From Atherinomorus stipes (taxonomy: Eukaryota; Chordata; Actinopteri; Atheriniformes; Atherinidae): a DNA stretch of 64,000 bases. The DNA lies in contig JALJCO010003884.1 of assembly GCA_023101725.1 (NCBI GenBank), positions 88,162 to 152,161 of the forward strand. Reading direction: 5' to 3'. The translations under genes and the position numbers were made by a program. The notes under the pieces were generated by a model, which saw only the letters and a list, made by a program, of their open reading frames with translations, was not told where the DNA came from and did no database searches. Of the stretch, positions 39,650 through 54,944 are shown piece after piece; the first letter of the stretch is position 1; the number at the start of each line of letters is the position of its first letter.

Positions 39650-42600
39650 CGCAAAAAAACTGCCGCCATTTGGTGATGCTGCGCACTGATCTGCGGCCAG
39701 GCTGGAATCTCATTTGTATTAAATCAATATCAAAAGATTCTAATTTTAAGTGGCCTGTTATGACTTAGATTCTGACAAAAATGGTGGATGATTAAAACAA
39801 GGGAAAGTTTGTGTATTTGTGGATTTCCATGTTTTGATGAGCTTTTTCATTATAAGCCTGTTTTCTTATTCCACTATTTATCCAAATGCGTGAATTTGAC
39901 GTCATTCAGAGTAAATGCATAGATGTTACAATCAACGCTAATTTATTAATTCACACCTCCCATCTCAGCATCATTTTCAGAGTGGGACCATCACAGAGAC
40001 ACCATGGCTGCAGCCATCCATGTTGCAGAGGCCTGCCACAGTGTTCATTTGACGTGCCAGCTCTTTCTCTCTCCTCCTCCCTCTTTGTCCTAGATTCTCT
40101 GCAATGATGTCACTGAGTGGGCCGATCACGTGACTGCATGTCTGCCTGTCTGCAAGTGCCTCAGCTGTTCGGCAGCAGCTCCTTCTGGTTCTGTCCAGTT
40201 TGAGGAACTGAAAAAGCCTTAAATGCATTTTCTTGACATAATGGAGGTGTCAGGGACAGCAGATGCAAAACCTTCAATTAAGCTATCTCCAAAGCAGCTT
40301 GGGAGGCGACTCCCCCCTGCCCCACGTGTCACAGAATAAAAATAAATGCTGATGTTAATGTGGAATATTTCATCAGGGAGGTCGTTGATCTTAGGGACGA
40401 GCGAGAAATACAGGAAACAACCGTGGAAGTCCTCCAGGATATTTTGAGAGAACATTCTCCACTCCCCCCTTCTCATCCTCCTCTTCCTCCCCAGCAGCTG
40501 TGAGGCAGGGAGGGTCTAAGCAGCTGCTCACTGAGCGAAGGGAGGATGGAAATGCTGGAGAGATGGGAGTGGTCCTTTATGGCATGAAGCTAACTGCAAT
40601 GCATCTTTCCATAGAGAGAACATGATCCGTTTTTATGTATGAGAAAACATATCTGCCACACAGCTGACTATGACAGTGCAGACCAGTAGCCTCCAGTGAA
40701 AAGAAAGGTTGATTATTTTCTTAAAGTAACTGTGTGTGTGTGTCTTTTTTTTTAAGCTTTTGTCAGAGCTGTTTTATTTTACTCCAGGTCTGGGCCAGTG
40801 CTGTGCCGGGAGTCAAATAAACCAGAGAAGCACCAATAAATGCTATATCTGATATCCATGAATAAAACGTGTAATGATAAATATGACCACCAATATAACC
40901 ACCGATATGACCACCGATTATTACATCTTACATCTAAATGGTGAAACCAGTAAATACGACTGGAAAGACATATGAGAGCAGCAGATTATAAGGGTAGCCT
41001 ACCAGTGACATGATTATCGTTTTAAATTTGGATCTTTTCATTATTGTTACTATGTTGTTAACTGTTATCTCAACCATTTGTTAAAAATAATTTTCTTATT
41101 GTCCAAACAGGAAAAAATGCAAAGAAGCATTTTCTTTTGTTGTTTTTCTTAGTGTGCACATAAAAAGGTGACCCTAATCTTGACGAGACCCCTGTATAGG
41201 ACGCAACATGGGACACTACAGTCCAGAAGATGTTTGCAAAGAAGCAGCGATCCTAACATGTAGCACATCAAAATGACGAGGAGAAACTCAGCTTAAAAAA
41301 AAAAAAAAAAAAAAAACCCTGCTCAGGTTAGCTTTAGCTTCTACTTTTGCACAGTTCCTCATCATACATGCTTGATTCTTAGGACTATAATTCCTATACA
41401 GGCATAACTATCCTCTGGTTTTCACTGACGGTAACATGTTTTTTGTTTGTTTGTTTTTTTTGTTAGCAGATAACATTTCAGTTTTCCATTGTGTCCCAGG
41501 TGACTTACCCTGACACTGCAACACCTATCTTGCATCTGACACTTCTGCAAGCTAACATGTCTCGGCTTTCTTTTGAGACCAAGACTATAGATGCAGCCCT
41601 TGCAGTTGTGAAGATATACTTTGTTTATTTTAGGTACAGAAGGCAAACAAAATAGGAATCATGGAGTAGAGGTTATTAAGGAGACTAAAAGAAGACGTGG
41701 ATGCAAACCAACAGCTACAAACCTGCTTATTAATGCAGGAAGAAAAAAACAGTGTGTCATGCATGAATACAATAAATGCACCTATCCATGATTTCAAATA
41801 ACTGCATCTTCTGTTTGCATAAAGTGTCCCATAATAATGAAGGTGACACTGTTAAATATCTTTGCTAAAGAGAAGCATTGAAGCCAAAAATAAAAACTAT
41901 TAATCAGAGAGCTGTATTCAGTGGCATCATCAGACAACTGATACAGCTTTCATTGTTGTTAGCAACCAAATTGTTCAACTCCCTAGTGCTCAGGAGCTCT
42001 GCTTTTGTCATGAAGGATGATGATTTCCAACAGGCAGCAACAGCAGAGCTCAAAGCAGCCACTGTGTTCAAAATGAGGACTGCTTTCTCTCAACAATTGT
42101 GCAGGAGAGCAGGGCGTTGTCTTCAGACAGAAGACCTGCTGCTGGTTTTGGGGACAGACATGGATTCACATCCCCCCACATAGACAACTACCGTTGCCAT
42201 TTAAGCCGGGTCACGTGACATTCACATAAAGGCAGTCTGTGTGGATAGTAGGCTGTATCCAGGCAACTCCTTTATTCATCTCCTAGCAACTGTAAAGTCT
42301 TAGGAGCAGGGAGTGACTAGTGTGGTGGGGATGGGCGTCTGCAGTCCTTTGTGGCCTATATCCCTCGTGCATGATGAGGCAGTTTAATCTCTTTTATCTA
42401 AAAGACTGAAGAAAAAAGACAAATAAGTGGACATGAAAAGAGATTAAAATCAACATAAAGATAACAAATTTGTTATAATATACAAATATCATACATGTGT
42501 TAAACAGGTGTTACGAGGCAAATATATAAACAGTCAATGTGATGCTACAAAAAATAAATAGAACAATAAAATAAAAATAATACAATGAAATGAAATCCAT

Positions 42601-43140
42601 TGGGTTCTTTGAAGCAAAATCCTGGAAACAGAAATAAAAACGTCTGATCTTTCTGTAAAGTTTGAGATTCTGTTTAAGGTCGCAGATTGTGACCAATAGG
42701 ACTATTTAAAAGAGAATGGATGTGATATATCCGCTACTTTGGCCATACTACATGGTTGATATATGCCAGTGTGCACAAGGCCTGCCAAAACAAATGAGTA
42801 ATATAAATGCAACTTTGTACAACATTCCTTTTTGGTCTGTTTTACTGTTGGACATAATATTACATTTGTAACTAGACCTGAATCAGGGTCAGAATTTATT
42901 ATTGCCACATATATTCATCCGACTGGGCCTGTCCTGGTCCAGTATCGGAGGATAACACAGCGTTTTCCCGGCTGTCAGAACCGCCCTGCCTGTAGTACAA
43001 TAACGGGATGGTTCGGGTGGGGTCCGGGGGGGCGGTTTTTACGTTCGTCCAACAGGAAGCCGCAAACAGTTTCAAAATGACAGACCGACAGGAAAACTGA
43101 CCAATAGCTGAACAGAAGCCACCAGCGCGAGCCCCGCCGG
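39650..43140. other. Region between divergent tubulin genes
   Basis: About 3.5 kb separates the two tubulin promoters. I find no gene. It contains an A-run near 41290, a block at 41407-41645 that is repeated near 49520-49750, and a GAATTTATTATTGCCACATA-like fish repeat near 42892. Unlike exons 2-4, this region shows no mirror symmetry between the two genes' upstream sides by eye. Confidence 0.4.
41365..41645 (+). repeat. Dispersed repeat, copy 1
   Basis: This block contains ATTCTTAGGACTATAATTCC, then ACTATCCTCTGGTTTT, GACACTGCAACACCTATC, CTTTCTTTTGAGACCAAGAC and TGCAGCCCTTG. The same order of blocks occurs in the same orientation at about 49257-49750. It has no coding signal and no recognised family. 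Confidence 0.6.
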
Positions 43141-43142
43141 CA

Positions 43143-43148
43143 TATATA
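43143..43148 (+). promoter_or_regulatory. TATA box, plus alpha-tubulin
   Basis: TATATA, within GGCATATATACCGC, lies about 118 bp upstream of the plus-strand tubulin ATG and downstream of GC-rich sequence. It is a plausible core promoter. The flanks differ from the minus copy's promoter, so the two genes may be expressed differently. Confidence 0.5.
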
Positions 43149-43265
43149 CCGCTGTCATCCCCATGATCGCCATTACATCTTACATCGACCCCATAACCGT
43201 CGAACTGTAAGACTCCTTTTCTGAGGAGACTCTTTCATCCTCCACGTCGCTTCAACTAGACAAAC

Positions 43266-45858
<2,593 letters not shown>

Positions 45859-45960
45859 AGGATCATGGAGGAATTTAACAGGAAATGTTGGTCATCAGTT
45901 CAAGTATCAGTTTGGCTGTTCAGTTCAAACTCTGAAAATGTCAAGTTTGGCTTTGTTCTG

Positions 45961-45966
45961 AATAAA
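45961..45966 (+). terminator. Alpha-tubulin (plus copy) poly(A) signal
   Basis: AATAAA lies about 100 nt after the stop codon, in the same TCTGAATAAAATCTC context as the minus copy. Conservation between paralogues supports its use. Confidence 0.75.
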
Positions 45967-46683
45967 ATCTCTGTGACATGAACTTGTCGGTCCTTTCTGT
46001 CTTTACAAACGTTCCAACTCTGAAGGATGATAATGAGGTTGGCACTGTCTTCAGTTAAAGCAATAAAGGGGAGTACTGAAAGAGACATGAAAGTATTTAT
46101 AATCATGCTAAACAAAAAAGTTTACATTGAATCTAATTTACAGCTTTAAAGATTTTATCTTTTAATTAATTCATGTTTTATATATATATAAATATATATA
46201 TATAAAAGTATAAGTAGGACATTTCTCAAGAAATTTTTAAGGGTGCAAATGCAGCTCCTGCTGGTTGAGATATACAAATAGCTGCAGGGATGAAAAATGT
46301 CAGGAAGAGGGAGCTGTTGTGTAACTGGTTGTATGACAGAGCCAGTGTAGTGTTGAACAAAGCTGCCTTGACAATAATGTCCTCCTGCAGGCTGATTTTA
46401 TAGAAAGATCTGTTCCAATCCACTTTATTTATAAAGCACATTTAAGTCAGAACATTTCTCCAAAGTTCTGCATATACAAAGTACCCACCAATAAAAATGA
46501 AATTAAAATAAAATAAGAAAAGCAAGTGTTTCTCTATAGCTCCACCAGCTCTCATTAAAACAGTAAAATATGTTTTTAAAAAAAAGAAGTTCATCTGTTT
46601 AACCCTGACAGAAAAGAATTATAGTTATAGTTAGTTAAAAATTGTAATTATTGCCCAACACTTACTAGAAAAACAAACAAGAC

Positions 46684-47138
46684 TTAAAGGGACTAGAGGC
46701 AGGAATTTAAAAAACATGCATGCCCATTTTTTTTAATACTAATGGGTGATGAAGCGCTAAATACCAAAAATAACGTTTCCACCCATGTTTCTCTCCGTTG
46801 CCTTGAACAGGCTGTGTGCTGCAAAATGCGCTGCAATTCGGTGTCCGAATTTTCCGCACTGCCCTGCGGATGTGACGTCAAATGACGTTTTGATACAGGA
46901 AGAAGATGGCCGCGGTAAATTCAAACACTGTAAGTGATAGATACGGATTCTTCTGCATCAGCAAACGATCCAGATCAACTGAAAGACACTAAAAAGTGTA
47001 GCTACAAAGAAAAAGCATAGTAACCAACATTATAGCTTCAGTTTGCGTATGCTCCCGTGACGGCTTGGCTCGTGGCTGCAGTTACCTGAAGCGGCAGTCG
47101 CAAGTTTTGTTTCTTAATCTTGCATCTAGTCCCTTTAA
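46684..47138. mobile_element. TTAA-flanked MITE
   Basis: Inverted ends AGGGACTAGAGGCAGGA and TCTTGCATCTAGTCCCT are bounded by TTAA at both sides (46684-46687 and 47135-47138), as for piggyBac-type or Kolobok-type MITEs. There is no coding potential. It lies downstream of the plus-strand tubulin. Confidence 0.7.
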
Positions 47139-48660
47139 GAAATGAATAAACTAGAAAATAATGTGTTTTAGCTTTTCTAAGATTAAATTCAAGATGATAT
47201 ATTTTACAGATTTGGGTTGTGCACCTAAATTCTTCTTGATCCATGTGATTGTTTCTTTTTTCTGCAATGTACACCAGTGCACCTTTAATATATTTTGAGC
47301 CCTCATTCTATACACTATAAGTCCAACTGGCCCATTAATTTGCTTTAATATGATAGTAGTTGGTATATATCATACTGGTGCCATTTGTACACTTTTTAGC
47401 ATTACTGGGGTAGCAAATTCAGAAAAATAGCCTGGTATTGATGTGCACTTTTTAATAATCAGTGATATGAGTGGGGTGTAATGGACTTAACCCTTTAAAG
47501 ATTGATCCAAGAAATAATGGGCAAAAAGTCTTTATTTGCCCATTTAACTAAATGTAAAGAAAAACAAAATGAGAATAATTTCAGATATGTACGATTATTA
47601 CTGTGTAATATGTGAACATTATTGTAGGGCAAAAGGTATCCACCAATCGCTTGAAGACAGTCAAGTAGCAGCCTGTAAACAACAGGGTGTGGAGTGTTAG
47701 GTTGGATCTATGCATCATTACTCTTGCTCAGCCGCCAAAAATAATCCAAACTTCACATGCATTCTCAGAAACAGTAAACCTGCAAACAGAAAGGCTGAAG
47801 AAGCTCCCATACCATGGGAAAGGATGCCGGGTTAATTAGGGAGGCAACCACGCTAGACAAACACACACAATCTTAAAATCACACACACTAAGCAGAGCAC
47901 TACAATTCATGTCAGGATAGGGAGGCCCTGATGAAGAGACCCAGTGTCACATCCAAGGTCACTTACTGCTGAAAGGGATAAACACAGCCTGCTCTCATAC
48001 ATACACACATGGCACACAAATATTGCTATTCAGTCATGCATACACACACTAACAAAAGATACAGAAGAAGAAGACATAAACAAAAATACAAAAAAAAATT
48101 AATTGTTTATTCAGAAACAAAGTGCTTTATGTATTAAAAACACCAATTTTTGCATATCGAAAGGCACAAGCACAGTAACGTAACATAATTTAAAAACACA
48201 CCTGATCTTTTTCTCTCTTTCATACAAGATGATCTCCTAAATCAGAGATAAATTATTTCAGCATCATTCATTGTCATGTGCCATCTAACAACATGCATCA
48301 TCATCCTTTGGTCTCAGCTCAACTTTGAGGACAAACAAAGTAAGCTGAAAAGTTGATATATTTACAGGTAAAATACATATATCAAAATATAAAGGTTTAA
48401 AGGTATAATCATAAAACCACATGGTTTTGCGTCAGAGGTGTTAGTATCACTGTCAGTATGTGGGTGTCAAACGTTTTCTTGGTTTTTGTATCATAGCTTC
48501 CTGTATGCTTCTGCATCCTGTTGTTTTTCTCACATCTCCCACTTCAACAACAGATTAGCCATCCACTTTAAAAATGGTCTGATAACATGGGGAAATTCAT
48601 TCATTTAACCTCTTTGTGACTACACATCCCTGTATTGCTATTACTCCACTCCATAAATGT
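47139..48660. other. Intergenic, no gene seen
   Basis: This is AT-rich intergenic sequence with short CA-rich stretches near 47860-48050. I see no protein-like frame, RNA gene or clear transposon here. Confidence 0.35.
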
Positions 48661-48661
48661 A

Positions 48662-49203
48662 TGCAGTTGTCCTCAAAATGATTCATACCCTCCAATTAAA
48701 GAAGGGAAAAAACTAAAAAATAAGCTGAAATTGACAAAAGTAATGATAAAGAAAAATTATATGAAAATCATGACACTAATTTGGAATTGTGGTTCAACAG
48801 AAATATTAAGAACAAACACACAAAAACAAAACAAGTAAACAATCATGATGGGGCGGCAAAGCTAAAATTTTGTTGAGCAACACTTTGAGGAAATCACTGC
48901 AATCAGGTGTTTTCTGTTATGTTCAAAAAGACTTCTACACCTGTTCACACGTATTTTGGCACACTGTTCATGGGAAAGGTGCTCTTATGTGTCTGGGACA
49001 GTTTTGTTTGTTTGTTTTTTTTTATTATGATGTTCAGCCACATTTCAAAAGCAATATTTTTTTTCCACTAAATTGTAGTCACTGTACATCGCTGTATATT
49101 TTCTTTCATTACTAGTTTCTTTAGTTTCCTGTTATTTGAATTACTGTTGTGAATTTTGCCTTTTCTTTAATTGGAGGGTATGAATCACTTTTAGGACAAC
49201 TAT
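48662..49203. mobile_element. Tc1/mariner-like MITE
   Basis: The left end CAGTTGTCCTCAAAATGATT and, inverted at the right, AGTTGTCCTAAAAGTGATTC continue as matching arms through CATACCCTCCAATTAAAGAA. TA dinucleotides lie at both edges, but the exact ends are uncertain by a few bases. The interior is AT-rich and non-coding. Confidence 0.7.
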
Positions 49204-49256
49204 AAAAACGTATGATTACTATCACTATTCCCGTGTTAATTTTCATTTCATTTCAT

Positions 49257-49750
49257 TACTAGGACTACTTTGTACATTCATAGGACAGCTAATTTTATAA
49301 TTCCCAGAACTACGACTTTGATAATTCCTCAGACTACTTTACTGTTTTCAAGGACTGCTTCAGTCATTCCTTAGATTACTTCACACTCCTCAGAAATCCT
49401 TTGGATTACTTTACTACAGTAATTTTTAGGACTTACTTTATTATTTCCTCCGACTTCTTCATTAATTTCTAGGACCACTATTTTACTAATACTTTACTAA
49501 TTCTGAGATGAATTGGGCTACTATCCTCTGGTTTTTACAGTTTTAGGAGGCATTTTACATTTTCCACTGTTTTCCAGTTGAATTTGCTCTGACACAGTAA
49601 CACATATCCTGATTCTGAACGGTCATAATTCCACGTCTCAACTTTCTTTTGAGACTAAAATTATACACACAGCCCTTGAAGGTTTGAAGGTATACATAAT
49701 TTATTTAGGGTATATCATATGGTATATAATGTCTGACAGGAGGCAGAAAA
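49257..49750 (+). repeat. Dispersed repeat, copy 2, with degenerate tandem array
   Basis: The first half (49257-49505) is a degenerate tandem array with a period near 28 bp around AGGACTACTTTACTAATTCC. The second half repeats the block order of 41407-41645 (ACTATCCTCTGGTTTT, CTGACACAGTAACACATATC, CTTTCTTTTGAGACTAAAAT, CAGCCCTTGAAGG). Copy 1 has only one recognisable unit of the array. It ends just before the P2Y-like receptor stop codon. Confidence 0.6.
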
Positions 49751-49819
49751 CAGTCTTTGTCAAGAAGAAGTTAAACTTTTGTAAAGATGCATCCAGAAAT
49801 AGAGCAAACATGTTGAAAT

Positions 49820-50818
49820 CTATTGCAGATCTGACTGATTGGTGTGCATTTCCAGTGGAACAGCTTGCTGACTGTTGGAGGACAACTCCATCACAGTGAG
49901 ACGGATTCTCTCGAGAAACCGTCTCAGCTGAGTAGAAATATTCTCATTTACAAGGAGGTAAACCAGGGGGTTCAGAGCACTGTTCAGACACACGAGTCCT
50001 CGGCAAATCCGATGAGCAATGTAGACTCCATTAGACCATTCATGGCATATTTTCTGTTTAGACAGAACTCTTGACAGGAGGTTGACATTCTTGAGAACAT
50101 GGTACGGGATGTAACAAACAGAGAAGAGAAGGATCAAGACCATTAAATACTTCAAGCTTCTTTGCTTCAGGACCTCATCGATGTTATCTTTGTAACAAAG
50201 AAGGACAATCACATGTCCATAACAGCCCAGTATGATGAGGAATGGAAGACAAAATCCAACAAATGTCCATCCGAGGCTGTACTTCAGGTAACCCTCCACG
50301 TATTCCTCAGTGGTAGTATCAAAGCATTTCTCTGTCTGATTTCTCAACGATTTGGGGAAGAACATGTCTGGAAGACTCTGAATACTCACCAACAACCAAA
50401 CCAGGCCTGAGATAGCCGCAGAGTGGGTCACAGTCAATCGTCCCATCACTCTCATTGGATGGACAATCGCCAGATACCTGTACACACTTATACAGGTAAG
50501 GAACCCGATGCTACAGTACAAATTCACATTGAAACAGAATCTTGTAAACTTGCAGAAAGCCGCTCCAAAGATCCATTTAGTTCCAGTGAAGTAGTAGTAC
50601 ATAATCAGAAAGGGGAGCGTAAGCAGATACAAAATGTCTGCAAGTCCAAGGTTAAGGATGAAGACGCTGACATTCCCAAGTTTCTTCCAGTTGTGCTTCA
50701 AAGACCTCAGGCCCCATCCGTTAGCCACCAGCCCGATGATGAATACCACGATGTAAACTGGAGGCAGGAATCTTGTTTGGAAGTTAAAGTTGATGCTTTG
50801 ACAAGATGTGGTGTTCAT
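49820..50818 (-). CDS. P2Y-type purinergic receptor (P2RY1-like)
   Basis: This is a class A G-protein-coupled receptor for extracellular nucleotides at the plasma membrane: 332 aa in a single exon with seven hydrophobic segments. The start at 50816-50818 gives MNTTSC with an Asn-linked glycosylation site; an in-frame extension of 53 residues upstream is low-complexity and unlikely to be coding. P2Y1-like features are VNLYCSIGFLTCIS in TM3, CFDTTTEEY in extracellular loop 2 (Cys165 pairing with Cys89), IPYHVLK in TM6 and CRGLVCLNSALNP in TM7. Arg93, Lys243 and Arg273 sit where P2Y1 uses Arg128, Lys280 and Arg310 to bind nucleotide. The DRY motif reads YRY (113-115), and TM7 ends NPLVY (283-287). 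P2RY11-like or another P2Y subtype is possible; a tree is needed for the exact name. Confidence 0.88.
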   Translation of the reverse strand: MNTTSCQSINFNFQTRFLPPVYIVVFIIGLVANGWGLRSLKHNWKKLGNVSVFILNLGLADILYLLTLPFLIMYYYFTGTKWIFGAAFCKFTRFCFNVNLYCSIGFLTCISVYRYLAIVHPMRVMGRLTVTHSAAISGLVWLLVSIQSLPDMFFPKSLRNQTEKCFDTTTEEYVEGYLKYSLGWTFVGFCLPFLIILGCYGHVIVLLCYKDNIDEVLKQRSLKYLMVLILLFSVCYIPYHVLKNVNLLSRVLSKQKICHEWSNGVYIAHRICRGLVCLNSALNPLVYLLVNENISTQLRRFLERIRLTVMELSSNSQQAVPLEMHTNQSDLQ

Positions 50819-51306
50819 TGTTGGCACAGTTCCTCCTCTCAGTGAGCAAGCTGCTGTCCTCCTCTGATAGGAACAGAAGTAAATAGCACATGGCTCAGAA
50901 ACTTCCTGTTTTAAGTATTCAGGCGGGGGTTTTTTTTTTTTCCAGGAAGCTGTGCCGGTTTGTGTCTGTGTCACCACCTGTTATCATACCCTGCAGGATG
51001 GACAGAGACACGTGTAATCCATTGCCGCAAAAACAGACAATTTTTCATCATCTTTATGGAAGGTTTTTAAACAAAAAAGAGCTTACTTTCTGTTTTTTTA
51101 ATACAAAAGTGTATAGTGTTTGTGGTTTGTGTAGGACATACATAATGCTGAAGGGGGGGGGGGGGGTTCAGTGAGGTTTACCACATCCTGAAGATGAAAC
51201 TACTGTAGTAATTTCACTTCTCTCTCAGTCTTTCTACATTTCCAATAAAAATGTAACTTTATGCAGATTGATGGCTTTACAATTTTGTGCTCATAGTTTC
51301 ATAGCT

Positions 51307-51683
51307 TTAAAGGTACAGTATGTAAAAAAGTCAAAGGTGAATAGCAGAAAATTTGATATACAATTCAAAACTGTTTCTATTGATGTACAATTGCTGCACT
51401 GTACCAGCTTTGTTTAATGGGAATTAAAGCACTTTTTGGGATCATTAATGTCTAAAAAGACATAAAAGTAGTTCCTCATAGTCCAGTCATAGCTACACCT
51501 GAGACACTGGATCCACTCACACATGAAAACATCTTTTTTTCTGGGAGAATTTTGACCACTAACGGCCACCGTACATTCACAACAGTGCTTGGAATATGAA
51601 GTCATTTGAAAGAAAATATCTTTTTTCTTAAATACCCATCTTTACCACTAGATGTTAGTAATTCTTACATACTGTACCTTTAA
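51307..51683. mobile_element. TTAA-flanked MITE
   Basis: Inverted ends AGGTACAGTATGTAA and TTACATACTGTACCT are bounded by TTAA (51307-51310 and 51680-51683). The palindromic flank extends to AGCTT at both sides. It lies upstream of the P2Y-like gene and has no coding potential. The nearby G-run at about 51152-51166 is separate. Confidence 0.75.
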
Positions 51684-52434
51684 GCTTCATGCATTCACCA
51701 GCCAAACGAGTTAGATATATTATGTATTACGTTGTACCAAGCATAAGTTATTTCTGTTACAGCATTTGCAGCAATCTTGTATTTACTGTAATTATGTAAA
51801 ACATGTGCTTCCAATCTCTCTTTTTTAATCTCACACTGTTATAACAAGGCAGCCGGTGTGCACAAAGTGCCCTTTTTTCACTTACTGCCCCCAAATTTGC
51901 CTGTGCACGTCACTGCTCACTGCTTTTATAGGGAGGGAGGGCCAAGGGCTCAGGCAGGAGGGAGGATGCAACGATTCCCATTTGTGATTTACAAACATTA
52001 GAAACTCAGTGCATAATAAACTTCTGATTGTTCATTTTGCATTCTCTCAGTTACACGATTCTGCAAACAAACGTCCAATACAAGTGAAACAAAACACTTG
52101 TCTTAAAGGGGACTCTGTCTGTGGGACACTTTGATGAATGTCAAAATCAAACCTACACCCTTGCTGGGGCCCCACAGGGGACGGCCTCTGTCCCTTCCTC
52201 TTCAGCCACACTTTTGCCACCTTCAGAAGTTTTCTGACTCTGTGGTAGATGGATGCATCAGCGAGGATGATGAGGATGAGTTCAGGGCTGTGGATGACTT
52301 TGTCACATAGTGTGAGCAGAACCATTGGGTGGCAGACTTGTGGACTAGGACCCCTGTGACCCGTTTCCATCCAAAAGGTCAATGAGGAGCTCAGGTGGGA
52401 GAGCAATCGTTTATCAACTGGAGGGTTGATGGAT

Positions 52435-52625
52435 TGATTCCAGGCTTCCCTGGGAAACATGTTTAAGTGTCCTTGGGCAAGACACTTATCGTTACCTCCG
52501 ATGTTCCTTTTGGGGGATGAATTTGTGTGTGTGACTGGGTAAATCTGACATGAAATGTAAAGTGCTTTGAGTGGTCAACAGACCAGAAAAGACTAGAAAG
52601 GTGTCATATAAGTACAGTCCATTTA
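52435..52625 (+). repeat. Dispersed fish repeat (SINE/LINE tail-like)
   Basis: The segment reads CCTTGGGCAAGACACTTATC, GTGTGTGACTGGGTAAATCT, AAAGTGCTTTGAGTGGTCA and ATAAGTACAGTCCATTTATA, a layout very common in teleost genomes. It is related to the minus-strand copy at 27720-27910. It is non-coding. Confidence 0.6.
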
Positions 52626-52768
52626 TAAATATCCTGGCATACCCACTGACTATAAACTGATTTACCACAATACCATCTTACACACATTTTCTTCTACAGA
52701 TTGTATATCCACACTTCCAGTGGAAAGTTAAGGAGCATTTACCTATTTAATGGAAAAGGGTGTCACTG

Positions 52769-52949
<181 letters not shown>

Positions 52950-53662
52950 GATCTTTATTTTTTACAAATAATTCATTCTTTTAGTAGTTATTCTTTTAAT
53001 AAAAAACGGAAAATTCGACATATTTTATTTAAAGTTGTATTTCTAAAGAATGAAATGTTTTTTTTTTCACTCTTCAGCTCTGCAGTAACTAAGTTTTTAC
53101 AATGTATATGTCTTTAATGGTTGCGGCCATATTATTCAATGAAAGTGTTCTCCACAGTCACAGACTGTTAACAATATTACTATGTAATCCATTTATATTC
53201 AGAAATGTAAAAACAAACAAACAAAAAATAATAATTCTAAGTGTGAATTTTCCAAATTAGCTAGTGACAAATAGGATCATGTTGGGGAAACAAAAATACA
53301 GTCTTATTAATTGCTTGGATATTTTTACTAATGTGCATAACAATAGTACTTTTCCACCACTGAGGATTAAAGTCAGAGTTTCCAGGTCATTTTCCAATGA
53401 AATGTGGAATCGCTTTTTCCTGTTAAGTGTTTGTTGGGATTCAATTAACAATTATATCTTGAATATCCAGACTAAACTGTCAGTAAAATGTGCAAGAGTG
53501 TTCCTATGAAGACAAAAAATGTATCACCAATGTAACTGTGACAGTCTGTTACCTCCAATTGATCATGTGTCCTCAAAGCTAACATCACTGCTGCACTTCA
53601 GTACCATCACAAAGATGATTAACAGCAGTTCTGGAGTGAAAACATTCACATAGACTCACATT

Positions 53663-53665
<3 letters not shown>

Positions 53666-53699
<34 letters not shown>
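53666..53699. repeat. (CA)n microsatellite
   Basis: This is a dinucleotide CA run of about 17 units in intergenic sequence. A fragment sharing GTGACAGT and TTGATCATGTG with the tRNA-like repeats in pmel lies just before it, at 53536-53575. Confidence 0.9.
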
Positions 53700-53701
<2 letters not shown>

Positions 53702-54940
53702 ACACAAATGCACAGAATGAGTTTTCATAAAAAAGTAAGATTGCTAATATTTACCTTAGAATGAATGTTGTTTTATGAACATTTTTGACTACAATGGTTT
53801 TATTGATGTGGGGCTTATTTGATAATAACTTTTTTATTGTATGATATTGATTTTGAACTACATGAATGGAGCTTCTTTAAATATGAAATGATTGCTTTTT
53901 GTTAGTTTAGATGTGGAGCTTTTTTGTATATTTAATTTAATTAATTATTTAATTTTTTTTTACATTTTTTTATGGATTATGTTTTTTTATTGTTTATGTG
54001 ACTGTCATTTATTACGTTTAGGTTTAGGTTATATTTTTATTGCGAGAGAGAATATTGTATGAACATTGTCTGTAAGAAAAAAGTGATGCATTTATAACCT
54101 GATGAAGTAAACTCCAGGAAAAATAGCGACTGCTATGTCAGTAACTAATGGATAAATGAAAAACAAACAAAAACACATTCATGTACTGTACATTCGTATG
54201 CAGAGATAGTCGCTGCAATACATCATCTCCTCCACTAGATGTCAGAACACGTTTAAATAAAAGATGTGGGGTTTGAGTAATAACCCCAGCAACAGGATAA
54301 ATCCTTGAATTTTTCGATTTGAATGCCAATGAACCAATGACACTCACAAAACTGAGTAGAATTTATTTTTAAAAAAGATTAATGATTTGACTTTAGTTGG
54401 CAACAGATGACTTGGTGGTGCTGTTGTGTGTATTTCAGTGCACATTGATTGTTTTGAAATAATTAGCTTTATCAAAATAAATTCAAAATCCCCCCCAGTT
54501 GCACCTTGCATCCAAAGTTAGACAGATCTTACCAAATTGCTGCCTTGTCAGGCAGTGGAGAGTATGATGGTAAATCTTGTCTTGATAATGTTGCTGATCC
54601 TGGGCAGTTTGAAAATCCAGATGCTCCTTTTTCACCTAATCTACCAATTTTGCTCATGAATTGATTACTTGATGATTGAAAACCTTTGTCACATGTCAAG
54701 CACTGCTATGCAGCAACCCTAATTTCTACGTTGTATATTTCATATACTGTACAACAATTAGCCTTTCAGCATAAATCAGCAGCTGCCTCCTGATGTTCTG
54801 AGCTAAAACTTACATCCAATCATTCTTTATTTTTTTAATTTATTAATTTATTTTTTTTATTATCAAATGGTTATTCAATGTATGTTGTGTATTGTATTAT
54901 ATTGTGTAATATTCATGTTCTTTTACTTTGGGTTTAGTTT
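53700..54940. other. Intergenic, no gene seen
   Basis: This is AT-rich DNA with T-runs and no coding frame or recognisable repeat. Confidence 0.35.
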
Positions 54941-54944
54941 GATA

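Noticed and set aside
50423..50845. 140-codon plus-strand open frame
   Set aside because: It is antisense to the P2Y-like receptor and has no protein-like motifs.
50819..50977. 53-residue N-terminal extension of the P2Y-like receptor
   Set aside because: It includes a Lys/Pro run from homopolymers and would place the receptor's glycosylated N-terminus internally; the Met at 50818 gives the usual family start.
52047..52460. 137-codon minus-strand frame
   Set aside because: It overlaps the start of a common fish repeat at 52435, and no family motif is visible.
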